A stretch of 46,942 nt of DNA from Bacteroidaceae bacterium (GTDB lineage Bacteria; Bacteroidota; Bacteroidia; Bacteroidales; Bacteroidaceae): contig JAFUSD010000139.1 of NCBI GenBank assembly GCA_017480685.1, positions 1 to 46,942 on the forward strand, read 5' to 3'. A program made the translations under genes and the position numbers. The notes under the pieces are model-generated. The model saw nothing but the letters and a program-made list of their open reading frames with translations, searched no databases and was not told the DNA's origin. This document shows, piece after piece, positions 23,575 through 30,507 of the stretch; position 1 is the first letter of the stretch; each line of letters starts with the position of its first letter.

Positions 23575-24656
23575 TTGTTCACTGTTTTTTTGATTTGTGC
23601 CGGTTGCAGCATTTGTTGTTTCTCGAATGTGTAGGGTTTGGCGGCGTCTTGCAGAAGTGTTGTCTCGGGGCGGTTGGTCACTATGTCGTAGTATTCGCCC
23701 TGCACTGCGCATAGTGCTTTCTTGTATGCCTTGACTGCCGGTGCCGGTACCATGAGTGTGAGTTGTGGGTTTGCCACTGCCAGTGCGGTGGTGTCGCGTC
23801 CTTCGTAGTTGGCGGTGTGTATTGGTGTCTCGGCCTTGATGGTGAGTGTCTGCAGCCGTTCCATGCGGCTGAACTCGCGGAACGAGAGTTTCTGCACTGA
23901 TGCTGGCAGGACGATGTCGGTGATGAGTGTACAGTCTATCATGCTTCCCCAGAGTATCGTGGTGGTGCCTTCGGCTACGTTGAGGCTGCCTTTGTAGGCT
24001 CGTGGCACGCATAGCAGTGTGGGTGCGGTGGATGAATAGAGCACTCCGTCGGCCGACTTGTAGTTGGTGTTGGTTCCTGCCACGTTGATGGTTGTGAGGC
24101 CTCGCAGGGTCTTCAGGCCTTGCATGCGTTCTACCTTGGATGGTATGTTCACAATGTGCAGGCTGTCGGTCCATCTGAACATGGTGAAGTTTATCTCTTT
24201 CCACTCGTCGCCGAATTCCACTGAGCTGATTGCCGTGCAGCGGAAGAATGTGCCTTGTCCGAATGTTGGTTGGCCTTCTGGCATGACTATGTGGGTGAGT
24301 TGTGTGCATCCTTCGAATGCGAAATCGCCCACTTGGCTTATGGTTGCCGGCATGATGATGGTGTCGAGTCCTTCGGCTCCTGCCAGTGCTTTGGGGCCTA
24401 TGGCGTTGATGGTGTATACTGCATCGCCATGACGCACCGTGGCTGGTATCTTGATGGTTCCTTTGCAGGGGTTGACGTGGTGGTCGGCTATGTTGCCTCG
24501 GTAGGTGAGGCATGCGGTGTGTGCCTGGTGGTCGGTTATCTTGAAGTACATGGTGTTGCCTCCAAGTGTGACCGAGAAGTCATGGGCCCATGTTGCGGCG
24601 GGCATGATGACGGCAAGCAGTGCGAGCACTATTTTTGTTTTCACGTTTTGCTTCAT
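23571..24656 (-). CDS. BspA-type leucine-rich repeat protein, exported
   Basis: The 361-residue protein has a signal peptide ending AATWA. From about residue 60 it carries BspA-like (LRR_5, Treponema-type) repeats: INAIGPKALAGAEGLDTIIMP, ISQVGDFAFEGCTQLTHIVMP, and later TDIVLPASVQKLS. The C-terminus has a conserved Bacteroidetes tail-like stretch (LTLMVPAPAVKAYKKA). Such repeats usually bind proteins at the cell surface or in the periplasm. It sits between the EF-hand-like gene (48 bases) and the coupled small secreted protein (4-base overlap), so it belongs to the kinase operon and could sense or bind a ligand for it; that role is inference. Confidence 0.85.
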   Translation of the reverse strand: MKQNVKTKIVLALLAVIMPAATWAHDFSVTLGGNTMYFKITDHQAHTACLTYRGNIADHHVNPCKGTIKIPATVRHGDAVYTINAIGPKALAGAEGLDTIIMPATISQVGDFAFEGCTQLTHIVMPEGQPTFGQGTFFRCTAISSVEFGDEWKEINFTMFRWTDSLHIVNIPSKVERMQGLKTLRGLTTINVAGTNTNYKSADGVLYSSTAPTLLCVPRAYKGSLNVAEGTTTILWGSMIDCTLITDIVLPASVQKLSFREFSRMERLQTLTIKAETPIHTANYEGRDTTALAVANPQLTLMVPAPAVKAYKKALCAVQGEYYDIVTNRPETTLLQDAAKPYTFEKQQMLQPAQIKKTVNK

Positions 24657-24704
24657 AGCAGGTTTTGGTATGTGGTTTGCAGTTTTGTGTATGTGTTTAC
24701 TGTT

Positions 24705-25370
24705 TTATGCCATGTAGTCGTCTACGTTTCCGTCGTTGATGTAGTCGGGTCCGTTGTCTATCTCTTGTTGTGCGATCAGGCCTTCTTCGTAGGCTTGCTG
24801 CAGCGGTGCCATGGCCATCTGGTCTTCGGTTATGTCGATTGCTTCGCCTTGGTCGAAGTGTCCGTTTTCGTTGACGTCGGATGCCATGAGGTTGGCGTAT
24901 CCGTCGTTGTCGGTATCGGCTATGTAGATTATTTGTCCGTTGTGTTCGAGTGTGGCGATGGCTGCCTCTGAGCCGTCTTCGTCTTGCACCACTTCATAGC
25001 CTATGACGTTCATTTCGTTGGGGTTGGGACATGGGCATGGCTCGGGTTCTGGATCGGGCTCGGGGGTGGGTTCGGGCTCGGGGGTGGGATCGGGCTCTGG
25101 GGTGGGTTCGGGCTCGGGTGTTGGTATTGGGTTGACGTGTACTGATGGGTGTTCGATTGGTGTGACCATCGGTTCGTGTTGTGTGTCGTGTTCCATCTCG
25201 GCAGCCTCGGCGGGTGTTGCCAATACGGTTCCGGCTACTACTCCTACTACGGCTCCGGCTGCGATGCTTGCTCCGCCCGATGCCATTGAGGATGATTGGC
25301 TTTCGTTACGTTTTGTCTCGGCAGTTTCCTGCTTCATGTTCTCTTCGTTCTGGTTTGCTTGAGTATTCAT
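24705..25370 (-). CDS. EF-hand-like membrane protein, copy 2
   Basis: This 221-residue protein has a polar N-terminus, a Gly/Ala/Val membrane helix (about residues 31-52), a rigid Pro-Glu/Pro-Asp/Thr repeat stalk (about 78-115) and a C-terminal domain. The domain (about 118-190) aligns without difficulty to the end of the protein at 17882-18844: both have DGSE, then two calcium-type loops (here 152-177: DTDNDGYAN and DVNENGHFDQGEA), and both end in Asp-Tyr-rich tails. The middle GTYTAQEW-type domain of copy 1 is absent. It is first gene of the LRR-small protein-kinase operon with its own promoter. The stalk suggests that the loops are held away from the inner membrane in the periplasm. Confidence 0.8.
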   Translation of the reverse strand: MNTQANQNEENMKQETAETKRNESQSSSMASGGASIAAGAVVGVVAGTVLATPAEAAEMEHDTQHEPMVTPIEHPSVHVNPIPTPEPEPTPEPDPTPEPEPTPEPDPEPEPCPCPNPNEMNVIGYEVVQDEDGSEAAIATLEHNGQIIYIADTDNDGYANLMASDVNENGHFDQGEAIDITEDQMAMAPLQQAYEEGLIAQQEIDNGPDYINDGNVDDYMA

Positions 25371-25412
25371 AATTCTTTAGTTTTTTGTTGTTGGTTGTTT
25401 GTTTTGACGCTG

Positions 25413-25491
25413 CAAAGTTAGGTTGTTTTCCCGACGCGTCCAAACGTTTTGGTCCTTAATGGACGAAGTATAGGGTTTAGTGTATGAAATG
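25413..25491 (-). promoter_or_regulatory. Promoter and upstream element of the EF-hand/kinase operon
   Basis: On the minus strand TTTG (25444-25441), 20 bases, then TAACTTTG (25420-25413): same boxes and spacing as at 18962-18993. The upstream block to 25491 matches the other promoter at 38 of 51 positions, with the strongly conserved part (25464-25491) 23 bases from the -33 box in both. The block fills the gap up to the stop of the FHA gene at 25493. Confidence 0.85.
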
Positions 25492-25492
25492 T

Positions 25493-26221
25493 CTATTTCT
25501 CGAATTGGCACTTGCAGTATGGGCATTGTGGCATCTCTTCGATTATGTCGTAGGGCTGGTTGCCGAAGAAGTGTTTGCAGTTGGGGTTGGGGCATCGGTA
25601 TTTGCTGCGGAAGTCTTCGTTGAGGCGGTCCATACGCAGTATGATGTCGTCCTTCAATCCGCGTCGGCTCTGGATGAAGAAGTATAGCGACATGAGTGCC
25701 ATGAGCGATGCGATGACGAGTCGCAGGACATTGACCCATTCGGGCATTTCTACTTTCATGACATAAGGCAGGATGAAGAGTATCATACTGATTGGTGAAA
25801 GAACGCCAGTGAGCATGCGGTTGACGTTTTTCTTCTTCTCGTCGAGTTGCATCCTGATTTGTGTGTTGTGGTAGTTTTCCCATACTCGTTTCAGCGGTCG
25901 TATGGAGTATGTGGGTGGTGCTGCCTGGTCTATTGCCTGGCGCACCTTGCTCATGTCGACAGCAAAGTGGTCTACGCCCAGTTCTACGTGGCAGGTGGGT
26001 TGTATGCGCTTGCTTTCTATCTGTATGCCGTCGACGTAGGTATAGAGTGCCGACTTGATGTTGGTCAGTGTCCACTGTCCGCCGTCTACCCTGAGTTGGC
26101 AGTGTTTGCTGCTCACGGTGTTTGGAACTATGCCCGATGGGCTGAGGGGTATTACTTTGCCTGCCATGGTCATGACCAGGCGGTTGGTGCCGTGTTCTCG
26201 GCCGATGATTGCTTCTATCAT
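25493..26221 (-). CDS. FHA domain, two membrane helices and zinc ribbon
   Basis: This 242-residue protein starts with an FHA-like domain (about 1-85) with the Ser-x-x-His motif SSKHCQL and GIVPNTV before it. Two membrane helices follow (about 142-160 and 172-192), then a short helix and a C-terminal zinc ribbon (CPNPNC and CPYC). Both ends should face the cytoplasm. I chose ATG 26221 since the upstream open frame overlaps the LytTR gene and has no domain. It lies 25 bases after the LytTR stop, so the two are probably cotranscribed. It would tether a phosphothreonine reader to the membrane near the kinase. The domain order is the reverse of the FHA protein at 16437-17012. Confidence 0.85.
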   Translation of the reverse strand: MIEAIIGREHGTNRLVMTMAGKVIPLSPSGIVPNTVSSKHCQLRVDGGQWTLTNIKSALYTYVDGIQIESKRIQPTCHVELGVDHFAVDMSKVRQAIDQAAPPTYSIRPLKRVWENYHNTQIRMQLDEKKKNVNRMLTGVLSPISMILFILPYVMKVEMPEWVNVLRLVIASLMALMSLYFFIQSRRGLKDDIILRMDRLNEDFRSKYRCPNPNCKHFFGNQPYDIIEEMPQCPYCKCQFEK

Positions 26222-26246
26222 GGTTCTTGTCGATGTGTTTGCGGGG

Positions 26247-26606
26247 TTATTTCTTGATGAGTATGCTGCGCAGGGTCTTGAGTGCCTCTTTCGATATGGC
26301 AAGGCTGAAAGCAAATGTGCGCTGGTCGCTCAGTATGAGGCTTTGCTTCAGTATCTGTATGGCACAGATGTAGTTCATGTTGATGATGTAGCTCTTGCCT
26401 ATGCGGGCAAAGTTGCTCGCTTTCTCTTTGAGTTGGGCAGACAGCATGTTCTGCATCTGCGAGAGGTTCATACACACCACACACTTCAGCTTGTTGGCCA
26501 GGATGATGTTGGTGTAGTTGCCATCTGCTTGGAAATAGACGATTTGAGAGATGTCGAGTCGCAGCAACTCGTCGCGCGAATTGAGATATAGGTATTCGGT
26601 TGTCAT
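26247..26606 (-). CDS. Stand-alone LytTR DNA-binding regulator
   Basis: The 119-residue protein is nearly all LytTR domain: FADGNYTNI-like core (FQADGNYTNIIL), then the helix with FARIGKSYIINMNYI and a final beta segment. No receiver or membrane part is present, so any input must come from partners or expression level. LytTR proteins bind pairs of short direct repeats upstream of promoters. Its place at the head of the kinase island makes it the best candidate for binding the conserved blocks at 18990-19040 and 25441-25491. It probably forms an operon with the FHA gene downstream. Confidence 0.9.
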   Translation of the reverse strand: MTTEYLYLNSRDELLRLDISQIVYFQADGNYTNIILANKLKCVVCMNLSQMQNMLSAQLKEKASNFARIGKSYIINMNYICAIQILKQSLILSDQRTFAFSLAISKEALKTLRSILIKK

Positions 26607-26640
26607 AGTTGGGTAATAATTTTTTGGTGGTTTTATGTTG

Positions 26641-26648
26641 CAAATATA
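26641..26648 (-). promoter_or_regulatory. -7 box of the LytTR-FHA operon
   Basis: On the minus strand this reads TATATTTG, 34 bases before the ATG at 26606. No clear TTTG box at the usual distance. The upstream sequence does not resemble the twin promoters of the two EF-hand operons. Confidence 0.5.
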
Positions 26649-26782
26649 GCGTTTTTTTAGTTACAAGATAAAAAAAGGTTAAAATATTTCACTTTTGAGT
26701 GTGTAAAAAAGGAGCACAACGGTTGGTTTTTGCCATCGTCGGGCAATGTTGACTGCAGGCACCAGTGTCATCGTGCCTTGTA

Positions 26783-26838
26783 GAGGATATCCTCACAGGC
26801 CGTTGACGATATCCTCACAGGGCCGCGAGGATATCCTC
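26783..26838 (+). repeat. Phased palindrome array 3 (three units)
   Basis: GAGGATATCCTC at 26783 and 26827 and GACGATATCCTC at 26805, period exactly 22 bp, spacers ACAGGCCGTT and ACAGGGCCGC, followed by a T-run. It lies in the 470-bp gap between divergent genes (26607-27076), 239 bp before the dehydrogenase start. Just before it, AGGCAC and GTGCCT (about 26756-26779) can form a small hairpin. The rest of the gap holds the two promoters and shows no gene. Confidence 0.92.
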
Positions 26839-27018
26839 GTTTTTTTCAGTGCATAATGAATTGCTGACACATCGCTATCGCATGGGTGGAGGGCGGCTAT
26901 GCTTTATTCATGATACATTATACACAGTTCATCATTCATTAAATCGTTGTGTACACAAAAAATGGCGGCATGAAGCATTTTTTTCGTAAAACATGAACAG
27001 CGAATCACATTTATTTCG

Positions 27019-27026
27019 TAAATTTG
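27019..27026 (+). promoter_or_regulatory. -7 box of the dehydrogenase gene
   Basis: TAAATTTG matches the consensus, 50 bases before ATG 27077. It also rules out the in-frame ATG at 26993, which is upstream of the likely transcript start. Confidence 0.55.
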
Positions 27027-27076
27027 CAGCAATATCGAATCCACACGTATATACACATTATTATATATATATAACT

Positions 27077-28702
27077 ATGAAGAATTCAATCGTTACATTT
27101 CCGGTTCCGCAGAACGAACCGGTGAAGGCTTACCTTGCTGGTAGCCCCGAGCGCATCGCACTGGATGCAGAGTTGAAACGTCAGCACGAAACCATCGTGG
27201 ATATCCCAATCATCATTGGCGGCAAGGAGATACGCACAGGCAACACAGCCGAAATCGTGTGTCCGCACGACCATCATCACGTACTGGCACGCTACCACAA
27301 GGCCGGCGAGAAGGAGATTAAGATGGCCATCGACGCTGCCATGGCTGCCCACAAGCAATGGGCCGAGACCGACTGGACGGTGCGTGCATCGATAGTGATG
27401 AAATGTGCCGAACTGCTCGCCACCAAGTACCGCCCAATACTCAACGCAGCCACCATGCTCGGTCAGAGCAAGAACATCTACCAGGCAGAAATCGACTCAG
27501 CTTGCGAGACCATCGACTTCTTCCGCTACAACGTGCACTACGCATCAAAGCTCTACGGCATACAACCCAAAGACGGAAGCGGCAACATCAACAACACCGA
27601 ATACCGTCCGCTCGAAGGATTCGTGCTCGCTGTCACACCGTTCAACTTCTCGTCGATTGCCTGCAACCTCAACATGACACCAGTGCTGCTGGGCAACACC
27701 ACCATCTGGAAACCATCGTCGACCGCAATACTGTCGAACTACTACCTCATGCAACTCTTCAAAGAAGCCGGAGTGCCCGACGGAGTTGTCAACTTCGTGC
27801 CAAGCCGCGGTAGCGAGATAGGCCGTATATGCTGCGCAAGCAAACACCTCGCCGGCATACACTTCACCGGTTCGACCTCCACATTCCAGACCCTCTGGCG
27901 CTCGGTAGGCGAAAACATCGCAAACTACGTGAGCTACCCACGACTCGTGGGCGAGACCGGCGGCAAAGACTACATCTTCGTACACCCATCGGCCAACGTC
28001 GATGCAGTGGCACACGCCGCATTCACCGGAGCTTACGAATACCAGGGACAGAAGTGCTCGGCTGCAAGCCGCATGTACATACCGAAGAGCCTCTGGCCCG
28101 CTGTGCTCGAGAAGATGAAGAAATTTGCAGGCGAAGTGAAGATGGGCGACGTGATGGACGCCACCAACTACATCAACGCCGTCATCGACGAAGCATCGTT
28201 CGACAACATCGCAAGCTACATCGAATATGCCAAAGCATCAACCGACGCCAAGATCGTCATGGGCGGCGGCTACGACAAGAGCGTGGGATACTTCGTCCAG
28301 CCGACAGTCATCGAAACCACCAACCCACACTTCAAGTCGATGGAAGAAGAAATCTTCGGCCCTGTGCTCACCGTCTATCCATACGACGACGACAAGGTCG
28401 ACGAGGCAGTAGCACTCTGCGACACAACATCACCTTACGGCCTCACCGGCTCAGTATTCGGACAAGACCGCCTGGCCGTAGAGAAGATAGCCGACGCACT
28501 GTGCTACACAGCCGGCAACTTCTACGTCAACGACCGCCCCACAGGAGCCGTCGTAGGTATGCAACCATTCGGCGGAAGCCGAGCATCGGGCACCAACGAC
28601 AAGGCAGGAGGCGAATTCAACCTCATACGTTGGGTCCTACCACGAGTAATCAAAGAGACACTCGTAAGCCCAACCGACTACCGCTACACATACATGAAAT
28701 AA
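27077..28702 (+). CDS. pruA: L-glutamate gamma-semialdehyde dehydrogenase
   Basis: The 541-residue enzyme oxidises glutamate-5-semialdehyde (from pyrroline-5-carboxylate) to glutamate with NAD, the last step of proline breakdown. The active-site Cys lies in GQKCSAASR and the general base Glu in VGETGGKD. The cofactor-fold phrases AVTPFNFSSIACN and FTGSTSTFQTLW and the C-terminal PFGGSRASGTNDKAGG are those of the single-domain PutA/ALDH4 type. ATG 27077 gives the normal family length; the longer frame starts upstream of the promoter. It is monocistronic, with a strong terminator 10 bases after the stop. Soluble cytoplasmic enzyme. Confidence 0.93.
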   Translation: MKNSIVTFPVPQNEPVKAYLAGSPERIALDAELKRQHETIVDIPIIIGGKEIRTGNTAEIVCPHDHHHVLARYHKAGEKEIKMAIDAAMAAHKQWAETDWTVRASIVMKCAELLATKYRPILNAATMLGQSKNIYQAEIDSACETIDFFRYNVHYASKLYGIQPKDGSGNINNTEYRPLEGFVLAVTPFNFSSIACNLNMTPVLLGNTTIWKPSSTAILSNYYLMQLFKEAGVPDGVVNFVPSRGSEIGRICCASKHLAGIHFTGSTSTFQTLWRSVGENIANYVSYPRLVGETGGKDYIFVHPSANVDAVAHAAFTGAYEYQGQKCSAASRMYIPKSLWPAVLEKMKKFAGEVKMGDVMDATNYINAVIDEASFDNIASYIEYAKASTDAKIVMGGGYDKSVGYFVQPTVIETTNPHFKSMEEEIFGPVLTVYPYDDDKVDEAVALCDTTSPYGLTGSVFGQDRLAVEKIADALCYTAGNFYVNDRPTGAVVGMQPFGGSRASGTNDKAGGEFNLIRWVLPRVIKETLVSPTDYRYTYMK

Positions 28703-28711
28703 TCTAAACAC

Positions 28712-28755
28712 ATACACCAGCCAACCACCCAAGAAGCGGGAGGCTGGTGTATTTT
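28712..28755 (+). terminator. Intrinsic terminator of the dehydrogenase gene
   Basis: ATACACCAGCC (28712-28722) pairs perfectly with GGCTGGTGTAT (28742-28752), followed by TTTT. Confidence 0.85.
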
Positions 28756-28775
28756 CTAACCATACCGACGAAAAC

Positions 28776-30359
28776 ATGAACAAGATACCACAAATCCTCC
28801 TTTCAGCAATAGCATTACTGACCATTAACATAGCAACTATAAAAGCACAAAACATACCACCCTACTACACCCAGCGCACCCAGGCCGCCGGCATCACCAT
28901 CGTCTCGTCCGACCGCTGCCCCGACAGCTGCCTCACACAGATATGCACCCAGGTCGAAGACATCATGTCTGCTCTACGCCCCGACGTGCGGCAGGAGTTG
29001 CTCCGACAGAACATGCACATCGTGGCAATGGGCAGGTATGAAGGTATCACCCAACTGCCCGAATACAATACATACCCCGGCATCGAGCCCTGGTGTGACA
29101 TCCACGTGCGCAGTATGGGAGCCACAAAGTCGCTACCAATAACTCTGTGTGCCGAAGAAAACGTACTCGCCTACCAAATCGACCCCAACTATGCCGAAGA
29201 CCAACTCATATCTGCCATGGCAAAAAGCATACTCGCACTCGGAGTCACAACCACACAAAACAATGCCATGCAGCAGCTGACAGATCTTTATAATGCTGCC
29301 ATTTCATCGGGCAAATGGGCACATACGACTGCAGCAAACAGCCCGACCGACTATTGGGCCGAGGGAGTGCAAGACTGGTTCGGGGTGAACGGCGAGGCAC
29401 CACTGCCCAACGGACTCCACAACTGGGTGAACACACGCGCCGACCTGAAGCGATACGACCCCAAACTTCACGATTTCATCGGCATTTTCTTACGCGACGA
29501 CGTACAACTACACTCCTATCACACCAAGGTCAACCTCTACACAAAAGACGACCACCGAGCATACGCACGGCTGAACAAAGAGAAGAAACTCAACATCGAA
29601 GTGCCAACATGCCAGATAGAACCCGTATCGGCCCAGCTGGCCCAGCGCCTGCGACTCGACACCAAGTTCTACAAGAAACATGTCGACAGCAATGGCATCC
29701 ACATACTCTCGTCGGCCAACGTGCCCGACAGCGTCCTGCGCCAGGCACACAAAACCATCTATTGCATGACCAGCATGTTGCCGCGCCAGGTGCTCGACGC
29801 CATGACACGTGTCGACACCCGTGTGGTCGTCATGGGACAGAAAGAGGTGACCATCGACGTGCCCGAACACGCCGGCATGGCACGCGACCGCTCGCTCAAC
29901 TGGAACCTGCGTGCACGCGGACTGGGCGGCACCCTGCGCGAGCCAATCACATCGTGTGCCGAAGAAAACGTGATGGCATACGCATGGGACAAATACCACG
30001 CCGAAGACATACTCATCCACGAATTCTCACACTCCATCCACCTCATCGGCATACTGCAAGTTGACCCGACAATCAACCGACAACTGCAAGACCTGCTCGC
30101 ACAAGCACGCGCCGAAGGACTGTGGGAAAACACCTACGCCGGTGGCGAATATGCCGAATACTGGGCCGAGGGAGTGCAGTGCTGGTTCAACGTCAACGCC
30201 GAGACACCACGTCCCGACACCAAGCACAACCCCGTGAACACACGCGAAGAGCTGCGCCGCTACGACCCGCGCCTCTATGCACTCATTGCCAAGTACTTCC
30301 CCGAAACCAATGCACAGATAGGCAAACACAAGAAAGAAAACCTTTACAACTACGAATAG
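28776..30359 (+). CDS. Exported zinc metallopeptidase-like protein with a dead and a live copy
   Basis: This 527-residue protein has a signal peptide (to about residue 23) and two homologous halves of about 240 residues. Matching phrases are CAEENVLAY and CAEENVMAY, TDYWAEGVQDWF and AEYWAEGVQCWF, KRYDPKLHDFI and RRYDPRLYALI. The second half has a full HExxH zinc motif (HEFSH, residues 415-419) and the Glu in YWAEGVQ as likely third ligand, which is a gluzincin pattern. At the same place in the first half (residues 146-150) the sequence is SAMAK, so that half cannot bind zinc in this way. I do not know a named family; it resembles proteins with an anthrax-lethal-factor-type peptidase fold. Substrate unknown. 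Confidence 0.75.
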   Translation: MNKIPQILLSAIALLTINIATIKAQNIPPYYTQRTQAAGITIVSSDRCPDSCLTQICTQVEDIMSALRPDVRQELLRQNMHIVAMGRYEGITQLPEYNTYPGIEPWCDIHVRSMGATKSLPITLCAEENVLAYQIDPNYAEDQLISAMAKSILALGVTTTQNNAMQQLTDLYNAAISSGKWAHTTAANSPTDYWAEGVQDWFGVNGEAPLPNGLHNWVNTRADLKRYDPKLHDFIGIFLRDDVQLHSYHTKVNLYTKDDHRAYARLNKEKKLNIEVPTCQIEPVSAQLAQRLRLDTKFYKKHVDSNGIHILSSANVPDSVLRQAHKTIYCMTSMLPRQVLDAMTRVDTRVVVMGQKEVTIDVPEHAGMARDRSLNWNLRARGLGGTLREPITSCAEENVMAYAWDKYHAEDILIHEFSHSIHLIGILQVDPTINRQLQDLLAQARAEGLWENTYAGGEYAEYWAEGVQCWFNVNAETPRPDTKHNPVNTREELRRYDPRLYALIAKYFPETNAQIGKHKKENLYNYE

Positions 30360-30371
30360 AGAGACGTTTGT

Positions 30372-30449
30372 CAGAGAGAGCGGGGGGGACAGTCGGCAAG
30401 TACATGTGGCGCGCCATACCATCCTACATGAACGACCTCGCTCTCTCTG
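30372..30449 (+). repeat. 11-bp inverted repeat before the GH43 gene
   Basis: CAGAGAGAGCG (30372-30382) and CGCTCTCTCTG (30439-30449) are exact inverted repeats separated by 56 bases, in the 148-bp gap before the GH43 gene. No U-run follows. Role not clear. Confidence 0.6.
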
Positions 30450-30507
30450 GCAACAGACTGAGTGAAAATGCTTTCAAGTAATATTTATTCACAACATTCA
30501 CCGACTC

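Noticed and set aside
23575..24513. The frame of the small secreted protein is open for about 310 more codons through the leucine-rich repeat gene.
   Set aside because: The extension is Arg/His/Thr-rich and overlaps a clear gene in another frame; a signal peptide begins at ATG 23574.
26993..27076. ATG 26993 as start of the dehydrogenase.
   Set aside because: Upstream of the -7 box at 27019; family N-terminus fits ATG 27077.
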